From NCBI GenBank assembly GCA_963720475.1, contig OY970394.1, positions 930,001 to 994,000 of the forward strand: a stretch of 64,000 nt of DNA, in the 5' to 3' direction. Below the pieces are notes generated by a model. That model did not search any database. It was not told where the DNA came from and saw only the letters and a list, made by a program, of their open reading frames with translations. Within the stretch, counting starts at the first letter, position 1, and every line of letters begins with the position of its first letter. The stretch is from G963720475 sp963720475 (GTDB lineage Bacteria > Actinomycetota > Thermoleophilia > Solirubrobacterales > Thermoleophilaceae). The position numbers and the translations under genes are program-made. Shown here one piece after another: positions 8,014-16,431 of the stretch.

Positions 8014-8436
8014 TTACGGCTTCGAGGCCTCGACGTGCATCACCGGCAGGCCGGAGGCATGGGCTGCCTTCGACGGCAGGTCCATCTTGAACCACTTCGA
8101 CACGTGCAACGGCAGCGTCGAGATGATCAGCTCGTCGTACTTCGCCTTGTTCGTCTCGTCCTGGATCGCGGCGAGCGCGTCGGGGTCGCCGACCTTCGCC
8201 TCGCGGATCTCGAGCCCGGACGCGCGGATCCGTTCGAGCATCGCGTCGAGATGCTCGTTCGCCTCGCCCCCGCCGGCGAACATGTCCCCGGCCCAGGCGA
8301 CTCCGTGCGGCGTCGCGGGCACGAGCAGGGTGAACTCCGCCGAGCCCTCGGATGCCCGCTTGCGGAGGGCCGCCAACAACTCATCCGACTCCGCGGTCTG
8401 GTTCGCCACGACGAGCACTTCGGCCTTGTCCGCCAC
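8014..8436 (-). CDS. Small UspA-like (universal stress protein fold) protein
   Basis: A 140-residue soluble alpha/beta protein. It opens with the first Rossmann-like strand AEVLVVANQTAESDELLAAL, has FTLLVPATPHG as the second strand and ends YDELIISTLPLHVSKWFKMD, then GLPVMHVEA, the order expected of USP domains. The ATP-binding GxxG(S/T) signature of canonical UspA is replaced by STLPLHVSKW, a form seen in many actinobacterial orphan USP-like proteins, so nucleotide binding is doubtful. It stands alone, reading toward the membrane protein gene. Confidence 0.7.
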   Translation of the reverse strand: MADKAEVLVVANQTAESDELLAALRKRASEGSAEFTLLVPATPHGVAWAGDMFAGGGEANEHLDAMLERIRASGLEIREAKVGDPDALAAIQDETNKAKYDELIISTLPLHVSKWFKMDLPSKAAHASGLPVMHVEASKP

Positions 8437-8470
8437 CGGACCTCCTAGGTTCGCCTGCGCGAGAGCCTAG

Positions 8471-8502
8471 TAGAGCCCAGCCCGCCAGAGGGCTGGGCTC
8501 TA
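8471..8502 (-). terminator. Perfect 13-bp hairpin overlapping the stop codon of the UDG-like gene
   Basis: TAGAGCCCAGCCC, a 6-nt loop and GGGCTGGGCTCTA form a 13-bp perfect stem whose outer pairs include the TAG stop of the 8500-9177 gene. There is no U-tract, but the stem is long and GC-rich and the next minus-strand gene begins only 35 bp downstream. It is a likely terminator or mRNA 3'-end stabiliser. Confidence 0.6.
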
Positions 8503-9177
8503 GTACGGCGGCAGCTCGGCGTACCAGTCACCGAGCGCGCGGAATGCCTTCCAGAACGAGCGCTTGGCCGCATCGTCGTCGAGCGAGGCATCGATGTCCG
8601 GCACGTAGAGCGCCTCGCAGCTCGGTGTCAGCGATTGGATCTTGCCCGGCTCCGCGTCGATCGTCCGCCCGAGCGGCAGCCCGAGGTCGTTCAGTTCCTC
8701 CAACGCCTCCTCCCCCATCACGACGACCATCCGCGGCGCGACGATCGCGAGCTCCTCGAGCACTCGCGCGCGGCAACTCGGGGCTGAGTCGTCGGTGTCG
8801 CCGACCGGGCACTTGACGAACACCGTGCCGTAGACGGCCAGCGGGTCGATTCCGAGTCGCTTGAAGCTCTTCATCAGCGCCCCACCGGCGCGGCCGTAGA
8901 ACGCGACGCCCTCCTCGATCTCCGATGCGCCCGGAGCGAACTTGAGCATGAAGATGTCGGCCTGCGGGTGACCCGATCCAAGCACCGGCATCACGTTGCC
9001 GCGCGGGCAGGAATCGCACTCCTGCAGATCGTGCGTGAGCTGGTTCAGCTCACGGATCGCACGCTCGAGGTACTTCTCCCGGATCTCATCGTCGGTCGCC
9101 GGCACCTGGCCTGCTGTCTTTGACGGCTCGGGCGCTGCTCCTTTGCGCTGCACCGGTCCTTGCCTGCGCGTGGGCAT
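8500..9177 (-). CDS. Uracil-DNA glycosylase superfamily protein, divergent
   Basis: A 225-residue member of the UDG fold closest to families 4/5. It has a Cys pair (CDSCPRG, residues ~55-61) of the kind used for the Fe-S cluster, then LKFAPGASEIEEGVAFYGRAG in place of the classic GEAPGxxEDxxGxPFVGxAG, and CPVG plus VVVMGEEAL strands. The C-terminal HPS motif that inserts into DNA is not recognisable; YVPDIDAS stands there. Without that His the usual glycosylase mechanism is doubtful, so this may be a repurposed UDG-fold protein. Its ATG shares one base with the TGA of the upstream glycosyltransferase-PHP gene, showing tight coupling. Confidence 0.7.
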   Translation of the reverse strand: MPTRRQGPVQRKGAAPEPSKTAGQVPATDDEIREKYLERAIRELNQLTHDLQECDSCPRGNVMPVLGSGHPQADIFMLKFAPGASEIEEGVAFYGRAGGALMKSFKRLGIDPLAVYGTVFVKCPVGDTDDSAPSCRARVLEELAIVAPRMVVVMGEEALEELNDLGLPLGRTIDAEPGKIQSLTPSCEALYVPDIDASLDDDAAKRSFWKAFRALGDWYAELPPY

Positions 9178-11096
9178 CAGGTCGCGGCGGTCGAGCGGGC
9201 GCGCTTGGCCTTCGTCTGCTTGAACTTGCGCGACGAGCCGGGCGCCTTCGTCTGCAGGAACTTGAGCGCCTGCACGTACACGAGACTCTGCTTGCGGCGC
9301 ACGATGTCGGCCTCTCGCAAGGACTCGAGGAACTCCTGCGCGCCGTCGAAGTCGCGCATCCGGATCTTGACCGAGCCAAGGCCCTGCGGCACGTGGCTGT
9401 CCGACCCCGCCCCGGCGACGATGCGGTACTTGGCGGCGAAGCGCGCGGCCTCCTCGTTGAAGGCGGAGAACGCGACGCGCGGGTTGAAGACCTCGATCGC
9501 ATCGATGTCCGCGACGACCTCGAGCAGGTGCTCGTAGTCGGGCACGGCGTGCATGCGATCGAAGGGGTGGGGCACGTACACGAGCCCGCCCTGGCGGCGG
9601 ATCTCTGCGATCGTCTCCGCAAGGGTCATCCCGCGCGCGATCTTCTCCTCGATGAAGAGGCCGATGACCTCGCCCTGGTCGGCGGTCTTGACCTCCTCGG
9701 CGACGATCACCTTGATCCCGCCGTCACGCTCGGCGAGCTCGCGCGCTGCATGTGCGCCCGAGATCTCGTTGTGGTCGGTAACGGCGATCGCGCCGAGGCC
9801 CTGCGCCTTGGCGGTCTCGAGCAGCGTCTCGACCGGGGTGGCGCAGTCGTGCGAGTGGTCGGTGTGCATGTGCAGGTCGACGTTGATCAGCTTGCGCGAG
9901 GCGAGCTTGCGGCGGAGCTTCGCGTCGCCGTTGCGGTGGCGGCGTGCGGCGATCGCCGCGTAGAGGGCCTCGAAGTCGTCGGCGACTCGCGACCAGCTGA
10001 GCCCGCTCGCGGCCCCCTCGACCCTTCGGGCGAGGCGCGTGCGGAGCTTGCGGTCGCCGGCGAGCCGGCCGAGCTGGGCCGCGAGCATGTCCGGGTCGCG
10101 CGGCTCGAACAGGAGACCGCGCTCACCGTCGTCGAGCGCCTCCTCGTAGACCTGCAACCGCGTCGCGACGACGATCGCGCCCGCCGCCTGCGCCTCGAGC
10201 ACGAGCCCGGGCGCCGGCGCCTGGCCATTCGAGGCGGCGACCGCGACGTCGGCGCGCGCGAAACACTCCGCCTCGCTGCAATGCTCGGGCCCGAGCAATG
10301 TGATCCGCTCACGCAGCCACCGCGCGAGCGCTCCAGGCTGGACGTCGGCTGACGGCGCCCAGATGGAGGCGCGCCAGTCGACCTCCCGGCCGAGGCGCCT
10401 GAGCGCACGGACGAACACCCGCAGTGCCGCGCGCTCCTCACCGATGACGAATGCGATCTCGAGCGGTCCGTCGCCGTCCTTCCTCTCGCGCTCGACCACC
10501 TCCGCGCCCGGGGCGATCACGCGGTAGTCGCCCGGGAAGTAGCGCGCGACGAGGTCGCGCGTCGCGCCAAAGCTCGCGCTGCGGCCGTCGAGGCGGCCGA
10601 AGAAGAGCTCGACGACGCGGCGTGCCACCTGTGTCGAGACCACGCGCTCGGTGGCCGAATGGAACGTGCCGACGTTGAGAGCGCGCGAGTGGCGCAGTGC
10701 CGCCGACGACGCGCTCGGCGCGAAGGGCTCGTGGACATGGGCGAGGTCGAACGCGGCGTTCTCGAACAGGGTCTCGATCGTTTTCGACACGTCGAGCGGG
10801 AGCGAGACCCTGCTCGCGCGTCGCGTCGGTGGGAAGGGCAGCGACTGGCCGACGGCGAGCACCCGTGGCGCGTGCCCGGCCTTCGGTGAGGCGGCCTCAG
10901 GGTCCGACACGCAACGCTTCACCACCGCGCGCGATTCGCGCACGAGCTTGCGCGAGTCCGAGGGCACGACGATCGTCATCCGGTGCCCGCGGTCCGCCAG
11001 CTCGTCCGAGAGACGCCGGACGAAGGTGTTCACCTCATGCGGCTGGTCCCAGGGGTACGGGGTCACCTGGGCGATCGAGAAACGCTCCGGCGGCAC
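9177..11096 (-). CDS. GT4 glycosyltransferase fused to a PHP-domain phosphoesterase
   Basis: A 639-residue two-domain protein. Residues 1 to ~385 are a GT-B fold glycosyltransferase of family 4 (N-terminal SIAQVTPYPWDQPHEVNTFV, VHEPFAPS, then EAQAAGAIVVATRLQVYEEAL in the donor-binding half). Residues ~400-639 are a PHP domain: DLHMHTDHSHD, VTDHNEISG, EEVKT, YVPHPFDR and AGSDSHV supply the metal-binding His/Asp/Glu set of PHP phosphoesterases. Both active sites look intact. Position beside ino1 and phospholipid genes suggests action on inositol-lipid glycoconjugates, with the PHP domain perhaps removing a phosphate. That link is inference. Confidence 0.85.
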   Translation of the reverse strand: MPPERFSIAQVTPYPWDQPHEVNTFVRRLSDELADRGHRMTIVVPSDSRKLVRESRAVVKRCVSDPEAASPKAGHAPRVLAVGQSLPFPPTRRASRVSLPLDVSKTIETLFENAAFDLAHVHEPFAPSASSAALRHSRALNVGTFHSATERVVSTQVARRVVELFFGRLDGRSASFGATRDLVARYFPGDYRVIAPGAEVVERERKDGDGPLEIAFVIGEERAALRVFVRALRRLGREVDWRASIWAPSADVQPGALARWLRERITLLGPEHCSEAECFARADVAVAASNGQAPAPGLVLEAQAAGAIVVATRLQVYEEALDDGERGLLFEPRDPDMLAAQLGRLAGDRKLRTRLARRVEGAASGLSWSRVADDFEALYAAIAARRHRNGDAKLRRKLASRKLINVDLHMHTDHSHDCATPVETLLETAKAQGLGAIAVTDHNEISGAHAARELAERDGGIKVIVAEEVKTADQGEVIGLFIEEKIARGMTLAETIAEIRRQGGLVYVPHPFDRMHAVPDYEHLLEVVADIDAIEVFNPRVAFSAFNEEAARFAAKYRIVAGAGSDSHVPQGLGSVKIRMRDFDGAQEFLESLREADIVRRKQSLVYVQALKFLQTKAPGSSRKFKQTKAKRARSTAAT

Positions 11097-11124
11097 GCGC
11101 GGAGGCTAGAGCACCTCAATGAAA

Positions 11125-11148
11125 ACGGGCGGCCCGAAGGCCGCCCGT
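11125..11148 (-). terminator. Rho-independent terminator of ino1
   Basis: ACGGGCGGCC-CGAA-GGCCGCCCGT is a perfect 10-bp stem with a stable CGAA tetraloop. On the minus strand it is followed immediately by TTTTCATT, so it has the full intrinsic-terminator layout downstream of ino1. Confidence 0.85.
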
Positions 11149-11177
11149 CGTCCGACCTAGTTAGGCGGCGCGGGGCG

Positions 11178-12344
11178 CTAGACCTCGGTCTTGTCGGCCG
11201 TGATCTTGGCCTTGCCCGGGAGCTTCGGCGCGCCGGAGTTCTCGGCGATGAACTCCTCCGTGTTGTCGCGCGCGACCGGGTCCGGCACCTGCACCGGGGG
11301 CGACTTCATCAGGTACGAGCTCGGCCCCTCGAGCGGTCCGCCGACGCCGTTGTTGAGCGCCAACTTGCAGCAGCGCACAGCGTCGATGACGATGCCCGCC
11401 GAGTTGGGCGAGTCCCACACCTCGAGCTTCAGCTCGACGTTGAGCGGCACGTCGCCGAAGGACTGGCCCTCGACGCGGATGTGCGCCCACTTGCGGTCGG
11501 TCAGCCACGGCACGTAGTCCGACGGGCCGATGTAGACGTCGTCGGCCGGCAGCTTGTGATCCATGATCGAGGTGACCGCGTTGGTCTTCGAGATCTTCTT
11601 GGACTCCAGCCGCTCGCGCTCGAGCATGTTGTAGAAGTCCATGTTTCCGCCGACGTTCAGCTGCGAGGTGCGCATCATCTTCACCCCGCGGTCGCCGAAC
11701 AGGCGCGCGAGCTGGCGATGGACGATCGTCGCCCCGACCTGGGACTTGATGTCGTCGCCGACGATCGGCAGGCCGGCCGTCTTGAAGCGCTTGGCCCAAT
11801 AGGCCTCCTTGGCGATGAACACGGGGATGCAGTTGACGAAGCCGCAGCCGGCCTCGAGTACCTGCTCGACGTACCACTTGGTCGCCTGCTCCGACCCGAC
11901 CGGCAGGTAGGAGACGACGACGTCGGTCTTCGTCTCCTTGAGGATCTCGACGATGTCGGCGGTCTCGCCGGGCGCCTTCGTGATCTTTTCCTTGAGGTAC
12001 TTGCCGAGCCCGTCGTGCGTCATGCCGCGATGGACCTCGACGCCGAGGTTCGGCACGTCGGCGAACTTGATCGTGTTGTTCTGACCCGACCAGATCGCCT
12101 CGGAGAGGTCCTTGCCGACCTTGTCGGCGTCGATGTCGAAGGCCGCCGTGAACTCGATGTCACGCACGTGGTAGCCGCCGAGGTCGACGTGCATCAGTCC
12201 GGGCACGTCCTGCGTGGCGTCGGCGTCCTTGTAGTACTCGACGCCCTGGATGAACGAGTTGGCGCAGTTGCCGACGCCGACGATCGCGACGCGGACCTTC
12301 TCGCCCTGGTAGCGGCTGGCGCCGTTCTGTCCGTGCTCTGCCAT
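11178..12344 (-). CDS. ino1: Inositol-3-phosphate synthase
   Basis: Converts glucose 6-phosphate to 1D-myo-inositol 3-phosphate with NAD+, the first step to phosphatidylinositol, PI mannosides and mycothiol. The 388-residue length is that of the short actinobacterial enzyme. Motifs are [13 protein letters not shown] (NAD Rossmann loop), [35 protein letters not shown] with the active-site Lys, [13 protein letters not shown] and the SKTNAV / DHKLPADDV segment that carries substrate-contact Lys residues. The ATG lies 122 bp from the phosphatidyltransferase gene stop and the gene ends in its own terminator, so it can be expressed separately from the genes below it. Confidence 0.95.
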   Translation of the reverse strand: MAEHGQNGASRYQGEKVRVAIVGVGNCANSFIQGVEYYKDADATQDVPGLMHVDLGGYHVRDIEFTAAFDIDADKVGKDLSEAIWSGQNNTIKFADVPNLGVEVHRGMTHDGLGKYLKEKITKAPGETADIVEILKETKTDVVVSYLPVGSEQATKWYVEQVLEAGCGFVNCIPVFIAKEAYWAKRFKTAGLPIVGDDIKSQVGATIVHRQLARLFGDRGVKMMRTSQLNVGGNMDFYNMLERERLESKKISKTNAVTSIMDHKLPADDVYIGPSDYVPWLTDRKWAHIRVEGQSFGDVPLNVELKLEVWDSPNSAGIVIDAVRCCKLALNNGVGGPLEGPSSYLMKSPPVQVPDPVARDNTEEFIAENSGAPKLPGKAKITADKTEV

Positions 12345-12466
12345 GGAAAGTCTGTTCCCTCCTGCTTGCGTTCTGTACGCGGGCGGCAGTCGCAGACGCA
12401 GATTGCGCCGGGCCCGCGAGGATCAGACTAATTGAAACCCGCCGGTGTCCCGCGGTTACAGGGCGT

Positions 12467-13060
12467 TTACGCCGTTTCCACGTCCTGAGCAGCCCGTTTG
12501 AGCGCCCCGCGCACGTGCAGGATGCGCTGCAGCATCGTGAACGTGGTCAGCGCGGCCATCACGTAGATCGCCGGCTCGAGCAGCTCGAAGTCGCCGAGGC
12601 CGGCGCCCTTCGCGAACAGCAGGCCGGCCGAAAGGATGACCACGCGCACCGCGCGTGTTGCGATGCCGACCTTGCACTCCACGCCCAGCGCTTCCGCACG
12701 CGCGCGGGTGTAGCTGACCATCAGCGAGCCGAGCACGGTGACGACGACGGCGGCGACCGCGAGGCTGTCGCCCTGCTCCGAGAAGTAGAAGGCGACCGCG
12801 GTGAGGACGATCCCTTCCTCGAGCCGGTCGAGCGTCGAGTCGAGGAAGGCGCCGAACGGCGTGCCCTTTCCGGACATGCGCGAGTAGCGCCCGTCGAGCG
12901 TGTCCATCACCGACCCGACGATGAAGGCGATCCCTGCGAGGAAGAACTCCTCCTGCCAGACGAGCACCGCCGCGACGACGTTGAGGACGAACCCCGTCAT
13001 CGAGATCGCGTTCGGCGTCAGGCGCGACTCGATCAGCGCGTCGCGCGCCAGCGTGCGCAT
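12467..13060 (-). CDS. CDP-alcohol phosphatidyltransferase (PI-phosphate or PG-phosphate synthase class)
   Basis: A 197-residue, six-helix membrane enzyme that transfers a phosphatidyl group from CDP-diacylglycerol to an alcohol. The signature reads DTLDGRYSR then GTPFGAFLDSTLDR, matching D-x2-D-G-x3-R-x8-G-x3-D-x3-D, with Ser in place of the usual Ala. The adjacent ino1 makes inositol phosphate the attractive acceptor (PIP synthase PgsA1 type), but phosphatidylglycerophosphate synthase cannot be excluded. The ATG at 13060 gives a family-typical start (MRTLARDALIESRLTPN); a TTG at 13110-13108 overlapping the upstream TGA is a possible alternative. Confidence 0.88.
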   Translation of the reverse strand: MRTLARDALIESRLTPNAISMTGFVLNVVAAVLVWQEEFFLAGIAFIVGSVMDTLDGRYSRMSGKGTPFGAFLDSTLDRLEEGIVLTAVAFYFSEQGDSLAVAAVVVTVLGSLMVSYTRARAEALGVECKVGIATRAVRVVILSAGLLFAKGAGLGDFELLEPAIYVMAALTTFTMLQRILHVRGALKRAAQDVETA

Positions 13061-13107
13061 CTCGGCGGCCGGTCCCGGCCGCCCGCCCGGCTGCCCCCCG
13101 CCCGTGC

Positions 13108-13908
13108 TCAAGCTGGAGCTTGCGCGCCCGCGCGCTGGCGCCACGCCCACGCCTCGGGGCGCAGGCGGGCGAGACCCTCGCGGGCGAGGGCGGCCGAGAG
13201 GCCGGCGACGAGGGCGCCGATCAACGCGTCGATCCACCAGTGGTTCGCCGTCAGCACGACGATCATGGTGACCATCATCGGATAGGCGTACCAGAGCCAC
13301 TTGACCGCGCGTGTCTTGACGAGCTTGGAGGCGGGGATGCCAACCATCAACGCGAACGCTACGTGCATGCTCGGGATCGCGGCGAACGGGTTGTAGAGCA
13401 GGTCGGCGCTGGCGGCCGCCTTGTCGCCGACGGCGCTCGTCACCGTGTCGGTGAAGCCCCACTCGGGGAAGAAGCGCGGCGGCGCGGTCGGGAAGAGCAT
13501 GTAGAGCACGAGCGCGAGCCCCATCGCGATCATGAACATGTTGCGGACGAAGTAGAACGAGTCGTTGCGGCGCAGGTACAGCCAGACGAGGAAGCCGAGC
13601 GTCAGCCCGATGTGGGCGTTGACGTAGAGGAAGTTCGCCGCGTCGACGATGAAGCTCGCGCTCGAAAGCGCCCAGTTCTGGAGGTCGGCCTCGAAGAAGA
13701 GGTTGAGCGAGCGTTCGACATCGACGAGCACTCGCGCGTTCTCGAATGCGTCAGCCGCCTTGCCGTCCACCATGCCGCGGACGATCCGGTAGAGGTAGTA
13801 GGCGGCGGCGAAGAGCAGTATCTGCCGAACGAGGTCGAGCCAGCCCTTCGGCAGTAGGCGATTGCTCCATCGCCACGCGCGCCCAATGACGGCCGCGGAC
13901 GAGTTCAC
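13108..13908 (-). CDS. PAP2-superfamily membrane phosphotransferase (Aur1/IPC synthase-like)
   Basis: A 266-residue polytopic membrane protein of the PAP2_3 type. Catalytic motifs are PTAPPRF (C1-like), PSMHVAFALMVG (C2, the catalytic His) and NHWWIDALIGALVAG (C3, His and Asp). This spacing and the APPRFFPEWGF segment recall inositolphosphotransferases of the Aur1/Ipt1 family. Being sandwiched with ino1 and a CDP-alcohol phosphatidyltransferase supports a role in inositol-phospholipid head-group chemistry, though a general lipid phosphatase is possible. The GTG at 13908 is the best start; the open frame continues upstream but without family-like sequence. Confidence 0.82.
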   Translation of the reverse strand: MNSSAAVIGRAWRWSNRLLPKGWLDLVRQILLFAAAYYLYRIVRGMVDGKAADAFENARVLVDVERSLNLFFEADLQNWALSSASFIVDAANFLYVNAHIGLTLGFLVWLYLRRNDSFYFVRNMFMIAMGLALVLYMLFPTAPPRFFPEWGFTDTVTSAVGDKAAASADLLYNPFAAIPSMHVAFALMVGIPASKLVKTRAVKWLWYAYPMMVTMIVVLTANHWWIDALIGALVAGLSAALAREGLARLRPEAWAWRQRAGAQAPA

Positions 13909-13961
13909 GGGCCGGGAGCTTACCCGGATGCGACCGACCTGTGAAGCAGAGCGGCGAAATT

Positions 13962-15554
13962 TCAACCGCAGCGCCGGCCCCGGCTGAAGATCCGTTCGGG
14001 GGCGAAACTCTGCTCCAGCACCAGAACGCCGGCGAGTCTCGCCTCGACGCGCGTCCAGTCCCCGCTGCGTTCGACGCACCCTCCACGGACGCGCCAGTAC
14101 GGGGACCACCGAATGCGGAGCGTGGCTGCCGCCGGGCCTGTGGCGCGCAGTTCGGCTCCCTGCGGCGTCAGGCGCTCGACGTCGATCCGGCCCGGGCCGC
14201 GCTGGCCGACCGCCAGCGGGCCGGGGCGGCGCACCTCGAAGACCTGCCAGTGACCGGAGCGCCAGACCGGCTTCAGGTACCGACGCGCGGCGGGCGAGCG
14301 CGCAAGCTCCCGCTCGCGCCGCGCGCTGAAGTCCATCGTCGCGTCCGGCAGGGCAACGAAGCGGACTCCGTTCTCGCGCAGCCAGCGCTCGTAGCGCGAG
14401 TGCGTGAGCTTCCCTTCGTAGAAGAGGTCGTTGAACTTGGCGTCGAGCTGGCGCTGCCAGCCGCGCGCGAGAGGGTGGTCCGGCGCGACCTCGGCCGCCT
14501 CGAAGTGCGCGCGCGTGAACGGGATCTCGACGCGCCATGCGGGCGCCCCCTGGCGACCGAGGAAGTCGGTGAGCGGCCGGTAGTAGGAGGCCTCGAAGGC
14601 GGGGTCGCCGTCGGCGTTGGCGATGTCGCGGACGGCCGGCCACATCCCCCAGTAGGCGAGCGGCAGCAGCATCAGCGCCACGAGCACCGGCCAGGAGCGC
14701 GGGCGTGGCGCCGACTGCGCTGCCGGCGCACCGATCAGGGCGCACGCAAGCACCGGACCGGCAAACAGCTCCGCCACGCGCAGCGCGTTGCTTCCCACGG
14801 CGGTGTCGAGCATGAGCGCCGCGAGCGTGCCGAGTCCGTACAGCGCGGCGCCGATCCGGAGCGCCCGCTCGCGCGGCGGCAGGACGATCACCGCCGCAGC
14901 GGCGATCAGCGGGATCGCGATCGCCAGCGGCGTGACCGAGAACGGCTGGTAGCCGCCCTCGGGGAAGAGGACCGCGAGAACGACGAGCGGGAGGAAGGCG
15001 CCAAGGGCGAGCGCTGCGCCGCGGCGAACCTCACCCGCCAGCGCGATCGCGACCCCCGCCATCGCGAGGAAAAGCGCCGCCGGCGGGCTGGCGAGCGGGG
15101 TGACGACGGCAAGCGCAGTCGCGAGCACCGGACGCCCCCGCTGTAGCGCGAGCAGCGCGCCGAGCGCGACCGCTGTCCCGACCATGAACGGCAGCCGCCC
15201 GGTGAACAGCATCGCGCCGGCGGCGACCCCGAACCAGATCGTCCCGAGCCGCACGCCGGCGTGCTCGCCGAAATGCCGGCGCGTGAGTGGCTCGAAGAGC
15301 GCCGCGGCTGCGACGGCGCCGAGTGCACCCGCGACCTCGACGCCGAGCAGCCATCCGAGCGGAGGGAACAGCACGCTGTACGCGACCGCGTGGTGCCCGC
15401 CGTACCAGGCGCCGTTCCAGAGCGCGAACCCCTCGCGACCGAACAGGTCGGCGCGGAAGACGTGCGCGGCGAGGTCGCCACCACCCGCCCCGGTTGCCAG
15501 GTAGACGACCGCGACGCATGCCGCCGCAACCGCCGGAGCGAGACGCCAGGCCAT
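13962..15554 (-). CDS. Polytopic membrane protein with C-terminal soluble domain, GT-C-like
   Basis: A 530-residue protein of unknown function. About ten hydrophobic helices occupy residues 1-335, with a large first loop (GGGDLAAHVFRADLFGREGFALWNGAWYGG) rich in acidic and aromatic residues, as in GT-C glycosyltransferases that use polyprenyl-linked sugars. Residues ~340-530 are soluble and extracytoplasmic by topology (WRVEIPFTRAHFEAAEVA, WRSGHWQVFEV). TAGGCT lies 6 nt before the ATG without an RBS. Its position at the head of the lipid block is consistent with envelope glycan assembly, but that is inferred from context. Confidence 0.72.
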   Translation of the reverse strand: MAWRLAPAVAAACVAVVYLATGAGGGDLAAHVFRADLFGREGFALWNGAWYGGHHAVAYSVLFPPLGWLLGVEVAGALGAVAAAALFEPLTRRHFGEHAGVRLGTIWFGVAAGAMLFTGRLPFMVGTAVALGALLALQRGRPVLATALAVVTPLASPPAALFLAMAGVAIALAGEVRRGAALALGAFLPLVVLAVLFPEGGYQPFSVTPLAIAIPLIAAAAVIVLPPRERALRIGAALYGLGTLAALMLDTAVGSNALRVAELFAGPVLACALIGAPAAQSAPRPRSWPVLVALMLLPLAYWGMWPAVRDIANADGDPAFEASYYRPLTDFLGRQGAPAWRVEIPFTRAHFEAAEVAPDHPLARGWQRQLDAKFNDLFYEGKLTHSRYERWLRENGVRFVALPDATMDFSARRERELARSPAARRYLKPVWRSGHWQVFEVRRPGPLAVGQRGPGRIDVERLTPQGAELRATGPAAATLRIRWSPYWRVRGGCVERSGDWTRVEARLAGVLVLEQSFAPERIFSRGRRCG

Positions 15555-15560
15555 CGGGTG

Positions 15561-15566
15561 AGCCTA
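15561..15566 (-). promoter_or_regulatory. Putative -10 box TAGGCT of the 15554 membrane-protein gene, leaderless
   Basis: TAGGCT on the minus strand is 6 nt from the ATG and no Shine-Dalgarno is present. The same hexamer precedes the 21334 and 48171 genes at 6 and 7 nt. Confidence 0.5.
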
Positions 15567-15575
15567 GAAGCCTGG

Positions 15576-16388
15576 CTAGTCGAGGAGGAAGCCCGTGACC
15601 GAGTCCACGACTTCCGGCCGGTCGACCCACGGCCAGTGGCGCACGCCGTCGAGCACCTCGACCCGCGCGTCGCCGCCCAGCGTCTGGGCGTAATCGTCGG
15701 CGAACCGCGCCGGAAGGTACGGGTCCTCCGCACCCCAAACCACGAGCGCCGGGCACTTGATCCCTCCAAGGCCCTCACCCGCGCGCGCGAGGACATCGGG
15801 CGACGAGGCGCGGTAGAGGCGCAGGATCGCGCGCTGGGTCCCCTGGTCGAAGTGATCCCAGATGTAGTTGACGAACGCGTCCTGGGGCTTTGCGCGCCCG
15901 GCCAGACCCTCGCGCAAGGAGAAGCGCGTCAACGCGCGCGAGCTGAAACCCATCGAGAGCTCGCCGAGGAGCGGGGCGCGCCACAGCCGGGCCGTGCGGT
16001 GCCAGCGGTAGCCGGGGAGGAAGGGGACGGCGTTCATGATCACGAGCCGCTCGACCCGCTCAGGCGCCGCCTGGGCGAGCATCAGCCCGACCGAGCCCCA
16101 GTCGTGCATGACGAGTGAGTACCGCTCGAGGCCGATCGCCGCCGCGAACGCCTCGAGGAACGCCCCGTAGCCATCGATCGAGTAGTCGAAGTTGTTCGGC
16201 TTGTCGGAGCGCCCGAAGCCGGGCAGGTCGAGCGCGATGCCGCCCGTCCGTTCGAGGAACGCCGTCCAGTCGTCGGCGTTCGTCGGCACGCCGTGGATGT
16301 AGAGGACCGGCGGACGCCCGTCCGGCGCAGGTGCCTCCCGCACGAAGATCTCCACACCGTCCACGTTGATCCGTCGCTCGCTCACCAT
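15576..16388 (-). CDS. Alpha/beta hydrolase with HDWG nucleophile motif (haloalkane dehalogenase/epoxide hydrolase group)
   Basis: A 270-residue soluble hydrolase. It has HGVPTNADDW (oxyanion-hole HGxP), VMHDWGSVG with Asp as the nucleophile, WGAEDPYLP with the acid residue and GVRHWPWVDRPE with the catalytic His. An Asp nucleophile separates it from esterases and lipases and points to C-halogen, C-F or epoxide substrates, or to a family member of unknown substrate. The ATG at 16388 starts the first family-like strand (RRINVDGVEIFVRE). The gene is divergent from nth, 43 bp away. Confidence 0.85.
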   Translation of the reverse strand: MVSERRINVDGVEIFVREAPAPDGRPPVLYIHGVPTNADDWTAFLERTGGIALDLPGFGRSDKPNNFDYSIDGYGAFLEAFAAAIGLERYSLVMHDWGSVGLMLAQAAPERVERLVIMNAVPFLPGYRWHRTARLWRAPLLGELSMGFSSRALTRFSLREGLAGRAKPQDAFVNYIWDHFDQGTQRAILRLYRASSPDVLARAGEGLGGIKCPALVVWGAEDPYLPARFADDYAQTLGGDARVEVLDGVRHWPWVDRPEVVDSVTGFLLD

Positions 16389-16418
16389 CGGACGCGGTTT
16401 GTAGCGGAGGCGGGCGCG

Positions 16419-16424
16419 TAGGGT
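16419..16424 (+). promoter_or_regulatory. Putative -10 box TAGGGT of nth, leaderless
   Basis: TAGGGT is 7 nt upstream of the nth GTG, with no Shine-Dalgarno in the gap. Confidence 0.45.
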
Positions 16425-16431
16425 TTCGCCG

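Noticed and set aside
9120..10352. 410-codon frame opposite the glycosyltransferase-PHP gene
   Set aside because: Antisense shadow; the minus-strand protein has clear GT4 and PHP motifs.
10983..12431. 482-codon open frame opposite ino1
   Set aside because: It is fully antisense to an unambiguous ino1; the predicted protein is a Val/Asp/Leu/His-rich shadow.
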